Shown here piece by piece: positions 1 through 10,247 of a stretch of 64,000 nt of DNA. Origin of the DNA: Paenibacillus thiaminolyticus (lineage in GTDB: Bacteria; Bacillota; Bacilli; Paenibacillales; Paenibacillaceae); NCBI RefSeq assembly GCF_007066085.1, contig NZ_CP041405.1, positions 5,487,501 to 5,551,500 on the forward strand, given 5' to 3'. The first letter of the stretch is position 1; each line of letters begins with the position of its first letter. The notes under the pieces are model-generated. The model saw nothing but the letters and a program-made list of their open reading frames with translations. It did not search any database and was not told where the DNA came from. The position numbers were made by a program, and so were the translations under genes.

Positions 1-2349
<2,349 letters not shown>

Positions 2350-2411
2350 AACTAAGATGATTCGCAAGACAAACTTTCGCATTCAGTTTTTAAGGTACAA
2401 TACCTTATCTG

Positions 2412-2528
2412 TTTGGTGGCGATAGCGGAGGGGTTCCACGCGTACCCATCCCGAACACGACCGTTAAGCCCTCCAGCGCCGATGGTACTTGGACCGCAGG
2501 GTCCTGGGAGAGTAGGACGTTGCCAAGC
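2412..2528 (+). rRNA. rrf: 5S ribosomal RNA
   Basis: About 117 nt starting TTTGGTGGCGATAGCGGAGG and ending in GGACGTTGCCAAGC. It has the usual internal CCCATCCCGAACACG and GAGAGTAGGACG segments of Bacillales 5S rRNA. The 5' and 3' ends pair (TTTGGTGGC with GTTGCCAAG). It lies about 60 bp behind the 23S gene in the same transcript. Confidence 0.95.
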
Positions 2529-2577
2529 AGAGGCTTTACATATCGGTCTCCGGCGAAGTCCGAGAGATACGTTACAT

Positions 2578-2653
2578 TCCCTGATAGCTCAGTCGGTAGA
2601 GCACTCGGCTGTTAACCGAGTTGTCACAGGTTCGAGTCCTGTTCGGGGAGCCA
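2578..2653 (+). tRNA. tRNA-Asn (GTT)
   Basis: Full cloverleaf: acceptor stem TCCCTGA pairs with TCGGGGA, anticodon loop CTGTTAA gives GTT, and the discriminator G is followed by encoded CCA. It is the first tRNA of the eight-gene cluster behind the 5S rRNA. Confidence 0.96.
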
Positions 2654-2656
2654 CAC

Positions 2657-2748
2657 GGAGAGATGTCCGAGCTGGCCGAAGGAGCACGATTGGAAATCGT
2701 GTAGGCGTCACAAGCGTCTCGAGGGTTCAAATCCCTCTCTCTCCGCCA
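2657..2748 (+). tRNA. tRNA-Ser (GGA)
   Basis: A 92-nt class II tRNA with a long variable arm. Acceptor GGAGAGA pairs with TCTCTCC, the anticodon loop TTGGAAA gives GGA, and CCA is encoded. It lies 3 nt after tRNA-Asn. Confidence 0.95.
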
Positions 2749-2752
2749 GCGT

Positions 2753-2827
2753 GGCCCGTTGGTCAAGCGGTTAAGACACCGCCCTTTCACGGCGGTAACA
2801 CGGGTTCGAATCCCGTACGGGTCACCA
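2753..2827 (+). tRNA. tRNA-Glu (TTC), copy 1
   Basis: Acceptor GGCCCGT pairs with ACGGGTC, the anticodon loop CTTTCAC gives TTC, and CCA is encoded. The sequence is identical over its full 75 nt to the second tRNA-Glu at 3148-3222. Confidence 0.96.
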
Positions 2828-2839
2828 TTACATTCATAT

Positions 2840-2915
2840 GGACACTTAGCTCAGTTGGGAGAGCACCATCTTGACAGGGTGGGGGTCAGCGGTTCGAACC
2901 CGTTAGTGTCCACCA
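2840..2915 (+). tRNA. tRNA-Val (GAC)
   Basis: Acceptor GGACACT pairs with AGTGTCC, the anticodon loop TTGACAG gives GAC, and CCA is encoded. Confidence 0.95.
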
Positions 2916-2921
2916 TATTAT

Positions 2922-2995
<74 letters not shown>

Positions 2996-3053
2996 TATTA
3001 TTTCCATCGAGAGCGGTTATTACGCATCGATGCGGAAAATGAATAACAACTAT

Positions 3054-3130
3054 GGAGCTGTGGTGTAGAGGCCTAACATGCCTGCCTGTCACGCAGGAGA
3101 ACGCGGGTTCGAATCCCGTCAGCTCCGCCA
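3054..3130 (+). tRNA. tRNA-Asp (GTC)
   Basis: Acceptor GGAGCTG pairs with CAGCTCC, the anticodon loop CTGTCAC gives GTC, discriminator G and CCA are encoded. A 58-nt spacer separates it from tRNA-fMet. Confidence 0.95.
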
Positions 3131-3147
3131 TTATTATGAAATGCTGG

Positions 3148-3222
3148 GGCCCGTTGGTCAAGCGGTTAAGACACCGCCCTTTCACGGCGGTAACACGGGT
3201 TCGAATCCCGTACGGGTCACCA
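3148..3222 (+). tRNA. tRNA-Glu (TTC), copy 2
   Basis: Identical to the tRNA-Glu at 2753-2827, including the encoded CCA. The flanks differ, so the duplication covers little more than the gene itself. Confidence 0.96.
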
Positions 3223-3225
3223 TGC

Positions 3226-3301
3226 GAGCCATTAGCTCAGTTGGTAGAGCACCTGACTTTTAATCAGGGTGTCGAAGGTTCGAGTCCTTCATGGCTCACC
3301 A
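3226..3301 (+). tRNA. tRNA-Lys (TTT)
   Basis: Acceptor GAGCCAT pairs with ATGGCTC, the anticodon loop CTTTTAA gives TTT, and CCA is encoded. It is the last tRNA before the operon terminator. Confidence 0.95.
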
Positions 3302-3316
3302 GTATGCATTCAACAA

Positions 3317-3350
3317 GCTTGCGCAGATGCGCAGGCTTTTTTCTTTTTTT
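3317..3350 (+). terminator. rRNA/tRNA operon terminator
   Basis: A GC-rich perfect hairpin (GCTTGCGCA with TGCGCAGGC) is followed by a long T tract (TTTTTTCTTTTTTT). It begins 15 nt after tRNA-Lys. Confidence 0.92.
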
Positions 3351-3413
3351 GCCTGCTAAGAAGGGACCGTGAACCATTCTACGAATACATTGTAACCATG
3401 TGCAGGGAAAAGA

Positions 3414-4001
3414 ATGGAGGATGGCAGCTTGGCAAGGCGAATCAGTACAGCACAGCTTAGACCGTTTGTCCGGCGATACGGGCTGCATTTGCGTCACATT
3501 CAGCCCTGCCATTCGCTGTATCGACGCCATGCGGCATTTCGGGCGCTGGCCACGCTTCATACGATATGTCAGGCCGCTCTTCCCCATGTCTCCATACACT
3601 TCCCGTCAGATTTCACTTTTCCAAGATCAGGACCGAATGTTCCGCCGCCGATTGACGATGATGCGTAAGCGGAAGGGCGGCCTGGTTCAGGGTACATAGC
3701 ATCAGTGCATTCGCTTGGCTGAGGAGGCGTGGAGGTCTATCCAGAGGCCGGCCACGAGCAGGTGCTCCGGGATGAAAGCCGGTTCCCGGCATTAATCCAC
3801 GGGGATGTAACCTTCCCGAATGTCATTATGCACTCGAATGGCTTGTATTTAATTGATTGGAATCAGGTCAGAATGGAGTCAACCTATTACGAAATCGCAA
3901 AGACGCTTTTGAATACCACGAATTTCAATCCGCTGTGGATGGGAGCGCTGTTACAGGGGGAATGGCTGGATGAATGGGGCCGCCAATCAGGCCAGCCGTA
4001 G
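3414..4001 (+). pseudogene. Decayed CotS/aminoglycoside phosphotransferase-family kinase
   Basis: Two fragments in one frame, separated by a stop at 3668 and degenerate sequence, resemble a CotS/APH-family small-molecule kinase. The first (3414-3668) looks like the N-terminal lobe (RPFVRRYGLHLRHIQPCHSLYR). The second (from about 3729) carries the catalytic Brenner motif HGDVTFPN and the downstream metal-binding motif LIDWNQV, then ends early at 4001. About 195 codons remain, against roughly 330 in full members, and the ATP-binding centre is gone. The family is known for kinases of spore-coat and antibiotic substrates; nothing here suggests remaining activity. Confidence 0.7.
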
Positions 4002-4034
4002 CTTGCTCGCAAGCACAAGCTGGCCCGAGCATCG

Positions 4035-4907
4035 TTATGACCAGCGATCAACCTTCTGGTACCCTTTGCCCATCCGGAAGGATGAGGGGCTGATTCCGTA
4101 TACGGAGGAGAATTGATTAGAGAAATAATGAATGGAATCGTATCCGAGCATAAGCGCGATGTCCGTAATTGATTGGCGGCTTTCCATCAACAGGACGGCC
4201 GCTTTTTTCATGCGGGCCTGCAGCGCGTACGCTTTGGGCGACATTCCGGTCTCCTGCTTGAACAGCCGATAGAATTGCGACTTCTCCAATCCGCACTCGC
4301 TGCACCAGTAATCTACGGAGAACCGCTGCTCCGGACAGGCCTCCATCTGCTCCAATATGCGGGTAATCCGGTAATCAGCCGTCTCGGTCAGACTGCCAGC
4401 TTCATGCCATTGCAATATCCAGGAATAAAAGCAGGCGGAGACCGCTTGCGCCGTATATTTGCCGGAACGGTTGAACGCAACCAGCGTCTGCTTGATCAGC
4501 TCGATCAGATGCGGGTAAGGCCGCAGCGACATGCTCGTCGGCAGCGCATCCAATTCGGGGCAGGGCATCTGTTCCGTAAGCCACCGGGGATCATAGTCGT
4601 CCCATTGATAAGCGAAGGTTGGCTGCTTAGGCTGGGGCAGGCACCATAAGTCGCAGTAAATATTGCAGGCATCCATCGTTTCCCCCGGGGCCGGAACGAA
4701 ATAGTGCCCCTCTCCCGGACGGACGAAGATCAGGCTGCCGCTGGCAACGGGGTAGACCTGTTCATTGATAATCATATGTCCATGGCCTTCCGTGAAAAGA
4801 TGGAAGGCATAGCTGTAGCCTCTGCGCCGCTGCTCCTCGGGAGCCCCGCGATAGTTGTACATATGGGCCGCACGGATATGGGGCTGTACCTTAATGAGCG
4901 GTTTCAT
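4035..4907 (-). CDS. AraC-family transcriptional regulator with cupin sensor domain
   Basis: A 290-aa regulator. Residues about 25-100 form a cupin-like sensing domain (GHGHMIINEQVYPVASGSL), and the last 100 residues carry two helix-turn-helix motifs of AraC/XylS type (SVDYWCSECGLEKSQFYRLF and ITDIALMLGYDSIHYFSNQF). The ATG at 4907 is chosen because GGAGG lies 6-10 nt upstream; an upstream extension to 4997 has no ribosome site. It is divergent from the glycosidase-like gene at 5024, with about 115 bp between them, so it probably controls that gene and the asparaginase behind it in response to a sugar or related ligand. This is inferred from position. Confidence 0.88.
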   Translation of the reverse strand: MKPLIKVQPHIRAAHMYNYRGAPEEQRRRGYSYAFHLFTEGHGHMIINEQVYPVASGSLIFVRPGEGHYFVPAPGETMDACNIYCDLWCLPQPKQPTFAYQWDDYDPRWLTEQMPCPELDALPTSMSLRPYPHLIELIKQTLVAFNRSGKYTAQAVSACFYSWILQWHEAGSLTETADYRITRILEQMEACPEQRFSVDYWCSECGLEKSQFYRLFKQETGMSPKAYALQARMKKAAVLLMESRQSITDIALMLGYDSIHYFSNQFSSVYGISPSSFRMGKGYQKVDRWS

Positions 4908-5023
4908 CGTTTTTCCTCCACATGATCGGAATTTTGTATAAATGAAAGGAAGCTGTCTTAAATACGTCCGCCTATGTAAATGATACAATGATCTCAAGAA
5001 AATGTCATGTATAGGAGGATATT

Positions 5024-7006
5024 ATGCGCTACAGACAGGTTCACCTCGATTTCCATACGTCGGAGCATATTTCTGATATCGGGAGAAATTTTTCTAAAAA
5101 GAATTTTCAAGAGATGCTGCAGCTGGGACATGTGAACTCGATAACCGTGTTCGCCAAGTGCCATCACGGCTGGGCGTACTTCCCTTCGGCAACGAATGAA
5201 ATCCATCCGAGGCTTGATTTTGACCTGCTTGGCGCCCAGATCGAAGCGGCGCACGAGATCGGCGTCAAGGTGCCAATTTATATATCCGTCGGCTTCGATG
5301 AGAAGCTGGCTTGGGAGAAGCCGCAATGGTTGATGCGGGATGAAGCGGACCGGATGAACTGGGTCGACTCCTTCATGAAGCCGGGCTATCATCAATTTTG
5401 CTTGAATACGCCCTATCTTGATCTAGTCATTGAGCAGGTGCAGGAAGTTGTGCGGAAGTATGACGGCGACGGCATATTCCTCGATATTGTAGGCGAGCGG
5501 ACGTGCTATTGTACGACCTGTCTGAAGCAAATGCAGGCGGATGGCCTCGATCCCCATAACAAGGAAGATGTGATTGCGAACGGCCGCCGCATTTACGCGA
5601 ATTACACGACACGCATCCGGGAAGCGATCGACGCGATCAAGCCGGGATTGCCGGTCTTCCATAACGCGGGACATATTCATCAGGGGCGCCGCGATCTTAT
5701 GGGTATGAACTCCCATCTTGAACTGGAGTCGTTGCCGACAGGCGGCTGGGGGTATGATCATTTTCCGCTGTCTGCCCGCTACGCCCAGCCCACCGGGTTC
5801 CATTTCCTCGGCATGACCGGGAAATTCCATACCTTCTGGGGCGAATTCGGCGGTTACAAGCATCCGAACGCCTTGCGCTATGAGACTGCGCTGAGCTTGG
5901 CGAACGGTGCCCGCTGCTCGATCGGAGACCAGCTCCACCCTGGCGGACAGATGGACCGGGCCACGTATGAGCTGATCGGGAAGGCGTACGCGGAAGTGGA
6001 GGCCAAGGAAGCATGGTGCGTCAACGCAGTCAACCTTGCGGATGTCGCGCTGCTTACGGTAGAGGCCGCCGGCGTGCAGCAGGAAAGCGGAGCCATGTAT
6101 TCCGGCAAAGTCGATATGGGTGCGGTCCGCATGCTGCTGGAAGGCAAAATCTTGTTCGATATCGTAGACCTGGAAAGCGACTGGAGCGGCTATAAGGTGC
6201 TCATTCTCCCGGACTCGATCGTGATGAAGGATACCATTTTGCCGAAGGTGGAGGCTTTCTTGGCTGCAGGGGGCAAAGTGTTGGCGTCCGGGCGTTCCGG
6301 CCTGAATGTCGAACTGACGCGGCAGATGCTGCCCCTTGGCTTCACCGATAGCGGACTGAATCCGTTCCGTCCGGATTATTTCCGTCCGCTCTGCGATGGA
6401 ATGGCGAATCTCGGAGAAGCGGCTTATGTCATGTACGGAGACGGGCGCCGCATCGAGCTGACAGACGGGACAGAGCTTGGAAGAAGGGAGGATCCGTACT
6501 TCAACCGCCAGGCCTTCCGTTTCTGTTCCCATCAGCATGCGCCGAGTTCTGAACAGGAGGGCGGTCCAGGCATGGTCGAATCCGCCCAAGGCATTTATAT
6601 CGCTTGGAACGTATTTGAAGATTATGCGACGAAGGGCAGTCTCATTTTGAAGGAAATGGTTCTGTTCGCGCTTCGCCGGCTGCTCGGGGAGCAGATCACG
6701 TTGAAGACGACACTGCCTGCCCAGGGCGTGACGACGCTCCAGCATCAGGCAGCAGAGCGCCGCTATATCAATCATTTGCTGTATGCTTCCCCGGTGAAGC
6801 GCGGGGAACGGGTCGAAATCATTGAAGATATGATTCCTCTACAACAGGTCGAGGTTCAGCTCCAGCTGCCGGTGACCGACGTGAAGCGGGTCTATCTGGC
6901 TCCGCAAATGACCGAAATCGAGTTCAAGGCGTCCGGGGGAGATGTGCAATTTACGGTGCCTCAATTGGAATGCCACCAAATGGTCGTCGTAGAGTATAAT
7001 GAGTAG
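5024..7006 (+). CDS. Putative glycoside hydrolase (GHL6-like) with beta-galactosidase trimerisation-type domain
   Basis: A 660-aa cytoplasmic protein without signal peptide. Residues 1-330 read as a TIM barrel of the hypothetical glycosyl hydrolase 6 / alpha-L-fucosidase-like type, with the acidic strand DGIFLDIV followed by a CYCTTC cluster near residues 148-166. Residues about 360-460 (GYKVLILPDSIV, AAGGKVLASG) match the flavodoxin-like trimerisation domain of GH42 beta-galactosidases, and the C terminus is beta-rich. RBS AGGAGG lies 8 nt before ATG. It is first in a two-gene unit with the asparaginase-like gene and divergent from an AraC regulator. The substrate cannot be read from sequence; an intracellular alpha-fucoside or galactoside hydrolase is the best guess. 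Confidence 0.75.
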   Translation: MRYRQVHLDFHTSEHISDIGRNFSKKNFQEMLQLGHVNSITVFAKCHHGWAYFPSATNEIHPRLDFDLLGAQIEAAHEIGVKVPIYISVGFDEKLAWEKPQWLMRDEADRMNWVDSFMKPGYHQFCLNTPYLDLVIEQVQEVVRKYDGDGIFLDIVGERTCYCTTCLKQMQADGLDPHNKEDVIANGRRIYANYTTRIREAIDAIKPGLPVFHNAGHIHQGRRDLMGMNSHLELESLPTGGWGYDHFPLSARYAQPTGFHFLGMTGKFHTFWGEFGGYKHPNALRYETALSLANGARCSIGDQLHPGGQMDRATYELIGKAYAEVEAKEAWCVNAVNLADVALLTVEAAGVQQESGAMYSGKVDMGAVRMLLEGKILFDIVDLESDWSGYKVLILPDSIVMKDTILPKVEAFLAAGGKVLASGRSGLNVELTRQMLPLGFTDSGLNPFRPDYFRPLCDGMANLGEAAYVMYGDGRRIELTDGTELGRREDPYFNRQAFRFCSHQHAPSSEQEGGPGMVESAQGIYIAWNVFEDYATKGSLILKEMVLFALRRLLGEQITLKTTLPAQGVTTLQHQAAERRYINHLLYASPVKRGERVEIIEDMIPLQQVEVQLQLPVTDVKRVYLAPQMTEIEFKASGGDVQFTVPQLECHQMVVVEYNE

Positions 7007-7046
7007 CAGCAGGACAGTCATCCCGGAGTTGCGAGGAGGAACCAAC

Positions 7047-8078
7047 ATGGTAGACTTGGGTAAAGTGTTAGTAGAAGAGTATCGTGGCAATTGGTTGGAA
7101 TGCGCGTATACCGGCCATATGGTCGGTGTGAATGAGCAGGGAGAGCCGCTATTCTCGGTAGGGGATGAGAACTATGTCAGCTTCATGCGTTCATCATCGA
7201 AGCCGGTTCAGGCGCTGCCCGCGCTTATGGCCGGAGTGCCGGAGCATTATGGATTGAGCGACGAGGAGATCGTGCTCATGACGGCATCGCACCGGGCGCA
7301 GCAATTCCATGTAGAAGCGCTGGAATCGTTCATGCGCAAGACCGGAATCTCGGAGTCGCAGTTCGTATGCAAGCCGACGTATCCGCTGAACGGAGCGGCC
7401 CGTGACGAGCTGATCGCCCATGGCAAGCCTGCGCGCTCCATCTACCATAATTGCTCGGGCAAGCATCTCGGGGTGCTGGCCCTCTGCAAAATGAAAGGCT
7501 GGCCGACTGAGAACTATGCCGAGTTGGACCATCCGGTGCAGCAGCAGGTGCTGTCTCTGATGTCCGCGCTTTCGGATGTGCCGGTCGAGCAGATCCGGTT
7601 AGGGACGGACGGATGCGGCTTCCCGGTCTATGCGCTGCCGATCCGCAATATCGCTACGCTGTACTTGCGGCTTGCTTGTCCGGATCTGATTCCGGATGAG
7701 GCGATCCGAGCGGCTGTCATCCGCTTGACGACGCTAATGAACCGGTACCCGTTCTACGTATCCGGCACGCAGTTGATCTGTCCGACGCTTCTGCAGGACG
7801 ACAACATCGTCGCCAAAGGCGGAGCCAAAGGAATCTACTGCTTCGGCTTGCGGAATGAGCGTATGGGGATCGCCTTCAAAGTGATGGACGGCTCCGAGGA
7901 TCAATGGCCGCTCATCGCAGCCCATATTTTGAAGGAGATTGGATATCCGAACGTGGAGACGATCGAGCGTCTGCGGCAGCTCAGTCCGCCAGAGACGAAG
8001 AATGACAATGGCCGGGTCGTCGGCATGCGGGAAGCGAAATTCGAATTGAAGTGGGTTAAGAATAAGAAGAAAGTATAA
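7047..8078 (+). CDS. L-asparaginase II-family protein
   Basis: A 343-aa protein of the asparaginase II family (PF06089 type), the thermolabile Rhizobium-like asparaginase unrelated to AnsA/AnsB. Conserved blocks include MRSSSKPVQALPAL near residue 46, HNCSGKHLGVLAL near 133, LGTDGCGFPVYALP near 185 and KGGAKGIYCFGL further on. The family hydrolyses L-asparagine to aspartate and ammonia or related amides. The ATG at 7047 follows GAGGAGG at 7033-7039. It lies 40 bp after the glycosidase-like gene and is closed by a strong terminator, so the two are probably co-transcribed; an amide-linked glycan substrate (glycosyl-asparagine) would connect them, but that is speculation. Confidence 0.87.
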   Translation: MVDLGKVLVEEYRGNWLECAYTGHMVGVNEQGEPLFSVGDENYVSFMRSSSKPVQALPALMAGVPEHYGLSDEEIVLMTASHRAQQFHVEALESFMRKTGISESQFVCKPTYPLNGAARDELIAHGKPARSIYHNCSGKHLGVLALCKMKGWPTENYAELDHPVQQQVLSLMSALSDVPVEQIRLGTDGCGFPVYALPIRNIATLYLRLACPDLIPDEAIRAAVIRLTTLMNRYPFYVSGTQLICPTLLQDDNIVAKGGAKGIYCFGLRNERMGIAFKVMDGSEDQWPLIAAHILKEIGYPNVETIERLRQLSPPETKNDNGRVVGMREAKFELKWVKNKKKV

Positions 8079-8085
8079 GTATATA

Positions 8086-8129
8086 CCGTCTTGTCCGAAG
8101 GGTTAACCCTGAAGACAAGGCGGTTTTTT
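8086..8129 (+). terminator. Rho-independent terminator after asparaginase gene
   Basis: The hairpin CCGTCTTGTC / GACAAGGCGG (one bulge) with an inner GGGTTAACCC palindrome is followed by TTTTTT. It closes the glycosidase-asparaginase unit 8 nt after the stop codon. Confidence 0.9.
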
Positions 8130-8299
8130 CCATTCTTGCCCTCATATTAAAGAAGAGAAAGCTAAGGAAAAAACATCACTTTTCATCAAAAAAGAATTGA
8201 TTTTCGAAAGGTGGTCTGTTATATTAATAAATGTCCTTCTTGAAGCATGCTCTCGCGGCAAGCGAGGGAATGACGATGGACAGGCTGGACAGCCGATGC

Positions 8300-8374
8300 G
8301 CGGACATAGCTCAGTGGTAGAGTATCGCCTTGCCAAGGCGAGGGTCGCGGGTTCGAATCCCGTTGTCCGCTCCA
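8300..8374 (+). tRNA. tRNA-Gly (GCC)
   Basis: Acceptor GCGGACA pairs with TGTCCGC, the anticodon loop TTGCCAA gives GCC, and CCA is encoded. First of a three-tRNA cluster. Confidence 0.95.
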
Positions 8375-8381
8375 GAAGAAT

Positions 8382-8458
8382 GCGCCCTTAGCTCAGCCGG
8401 ATAGAGCGTTTGACTACGAATCAAAAGGTCGGGAGTTCGAATCTCTCAGGGCGCGCCA
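8382..8458 (+). tRNA. tRNA-Arg (ACG)
   Basis: Acceptor GCGCCCT pairs with AGGGCGC, the anticodon loop CTACGAA gives ACG (wobble A normally edited to inosine), and CCA is encoded. Confidence 0.95.
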
Positions 8459-8472
8459 GATTAACTTTATAG

Positions 8473-8554
8473 GCCGGTGTGGCGGAATGGCAGACGCGCG
8501 CGACTCAAAATCGTGAGGGAAACCGTGGAGGTTCGAGTCCTCTCACCGGCACCA
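8473..8554 (+). tRNA. tRNA-Leu (CAA)
   Basis: An 82-nt tRNA with long variable arm. Acceptor GCCGGTG pairs with CACCGGC, the anticodon loop CTCAAAA gives CAA, and CCA is encoded. A degraded copy of the anticodon-to-T-arm part lies at 9751-9787. Confidence 0.95.
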
Positions 8555-8567
8555 GCATAAGCGATGA

Positions 8568-8610
8568 AGTTCTTTGGGGTTAAAAAATCCTAAAGGACTT
8601 TTTATTTTTT
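8568..8610 (+). terminator. Terminator of the Gly-Arg-Leu tRNA cluster
   Basis: An 11-bp stem (AGTTCTTTGGG with CCTAAAGGACT, two G-T pairs) is followed by TTTTTATTTTTT, 13 nt after tRNA-Leu. The next 170 bp up to 8782 contain nothing else that I can identify. Confidence 0.88.
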
Positions 8611-8782
8611 AAGCTGTAAACATTGCTTATTGCATGAGCGGAACTAATTTACTGCTGGATGGTAATAGTTATGGTATCGTTATTCTCCGTAAGGCTTAAC
8701 ACATCGCGGGTGTTGTCGCAAAGGATGAAACGATTACGAAGGCAATGTTGATCGTTCCTGACGTATCCTTTCCGGTAAGCCT

Positions 8783-9640
8783 TTATTTCACGTTCAGATC
8801 CAGCAATTCGGGGATGGTCACCAACTTCACCCCATCGTTTTGCAGTGTACGAATGATGTCCGGCAAAGCCAAAACCGTTCCGGATAAATCTTGGCCTGTT
8901 CCTCCGGCAGAATGTTGCAAAATAATTGCCCCTGGGGATACATGAGCAAGGACATTTGTCTTCACTTCTTCTGCATCCAAACCTTTCCAATCGAGGGAAT
9001 CGACATTCCAGTTGACGATCTTTTTCTTCTGGCTTGCCAACCACTTGATTTGATCCTCGCTGATATTACCATAAGGCGGCCGGACGATATTGGGGGTATA
9101 TCCGGTATGCTCGCGAATCAATTGATCCGTTTTAATAATTTGATCGCGAAATTCTGCATCGCTTAATTTAGGCAAATTTGCATGGTTGTAAGAATGATTG
9201 CCAAGGATATGGCCTTCCTCGACAATCCGTTTCACGATGTCGGGATGCTTCTCGATTCTGTTTCCAACTACGAAAAAAGTTGCTTTCACGCCTTCGCTTT
9301 TGAGTACATCCAACACCTTCGGGGTAAAGTTGTCATCTGGCGCATCATCAAATGAAAGGGCAATTTCCCGTTTCGTACCGGGACCGTGCAGTATAAACGT
9401 TGATGGGTACTTCGCCCGCAAATCCGCCAAGGAAAGGGCATGCGGCTCACGCAAATTTGCCTCAGGTCCATCTGCAAGATCTGGTGTTGAAGATCTAGCG
9501 GAATTTTGCAAAATTTGCGGTGGTTGGGGAGCGCTGTAGCTGTAAGGAGTGCTGCCGGGCTTTTGTTGCGCGTGATTCTGAGCACATCCCGACAGCACAC
9601 TAAGCCCTGCTAGAACTAATAACAATAAACGCAAGATCAT
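8783..9640 (-). CDS. Polysaccharide deacetylase lipoprotein (NodB domain)
   Basis: A 285-aa exported lipoprotein: lipobox LSGC with Cys19, then a linker and a NodB domain (about residues 90-275). The five family motifs are visible: SFDDAPD (metal/base Asp), HSYNH (zinc His pair), RPPYG, DSLDW and the C-terminal ILQHSA. The family removes N- or O-acetyl groups from peptidoglycan, chitin oligomers or xylan; a peptidoglycan GlcNAc or MurNAc deacetylase acting at the outer membrane face is the likely role. ATG 9640 is preceded by GGAGG. It stands alone on the minus strand between tRNA-Leu and its relic. The 154 bp upstream (9641-9794) hold only that relic. Confidence 0.9.
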   Translation of the reverse strand: MILRLLLLVLAGLSVLSGCAQNHAQQKPGSTPYSYSAPQPPQILQNSARSSTPDLADGPEANLREPHALSLADLRAKYPSTFILHGPGTKREIALSFDDAPDDNFTPKVLDVLKSEGVKATFFVVGNRIEKHPDIVKRIVEEGHILGNHSYNHANLPKLSDAEFRDQIIKTDQLIREHTGYTPNIVRPPYGNISEDQIKWLASQKKKIVNWNVDSLDWKGLDAEEVKTNVLAHVSPGAIILQHSAGGTGQDLSGTVLALPDIIRTLQNDGVKLVTIPELLDLNVK

Positions 9641-9750
9641 CTTTCCTCCATTTCTTTGGAAATCACGTGCTTATAGAATTACACAATGTGAATAAATTAT
9701 TCGTGGCTTCTCTTCTCCAGTCTGCGGAGAAGGGCGAGAATGAGTCTTGC

Positions 9751-9787
9751 GGCTCAAAATCGTGAGGGAAACTATGGAGATTCAAGT
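9751..9787 (+). pseudogene. tRNA-Leu relic (anticodon arm to T arm)
   Basis: 37 nt match positions 8508-8544 of tRNA-Leu(CAA) with five differences, all transitions (A/G or C/T), including an uninterrupted 20-nt identity over the anticodon loop and variable arm. Weak resemblance to the D arm continues upstream (about 9733-9750). The acceptor stem is not recognisable, so it cannot fold as a tRNA. It marks an old duplication or integration at this tRNA cluster. Confidence 0.7.
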
Positions 9788-9794
9788 TTTGTTT

Positions 9795-10247
9795 TTACCC
9801 ACTTCTTTTTCTCAGCCCAAAATAAACCCCTGAAATTATCGTAAAAAACAGTAAATAACCGAAGAAGCTGTATAAATGCATCCATTTATCGGAATGGACA
9901 AACATCCCTAATCGCTCCGCTATTTTTTCAAAAATCGGCATCAGCAGGCTGACACAGATAATAATCCCTACCCTTCCCCAACGATTTGCTTGGGAGAAGC
10001 AGTACAGAAAAATCATCGTCAATATAGGCAACCCGATTAAAGTGAAGACGATATGAATCGAAAAGATCTCCGGTAGCAGCCGGTAAGGAAAATGATACAG
10101 CCCTTTACCGACAAAATAGAGATCTAAATACGTACCAAGCAACGATCCCAGTACTGCACATGCTAAACTATCTTTGTTCCAAAAAGTGAATCGTTTTTTT
10201 GGCGAACGCGGCAATTTCGAGCCGCTCCAATGTTTTGCAGTAGTCAT
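9795..10247 (-). CDS. Small integral membrane protein (CBO0543-like)
   Basis: A 150-aa protein with four predicted membrane segments (near residues 28-48, 60-85, 92-108 and 124-145) after a basic N-terminal stretch. It resembles the CBO0543-type membrane proteins of unknown function common in Bacillales. Its start overlaps the 3' end of the DUF2515 gene by 80 bp, with GGAGAG ahead of ATG 10247, so the two are probably co-expressed. No catalytic motif is visible. Confidence 0.6.
   Translation of the reverse strand: MTTAKHWSGSKLPRSPKKRFTFWNKDSLACAVLGSLLGTYLDLYFVGKGLYHFPYRLLPEIFSIHIVFTLIGLPILTMIFLYCFSQANRWGRVGIIICVSLLMPIFEKIAERLGMFVHSDKWMHLYSFFGYLLFFTIISGVYFGLRKRSG

Noticed and set aside
5423..6775. 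450-codon open frame antisense to the glycosidase-like gene
   Set aside because: His/Arg-rich composition with no ribosome site or domain; a shadow of GC-rich coding sequence.
8649..8782. C-terminal-like peptide ending NDTITITIQQ on the minus strand
   Set aside because: It runs on from an antisense shadow of the deacetylase; no upstream gene in frame supports it.
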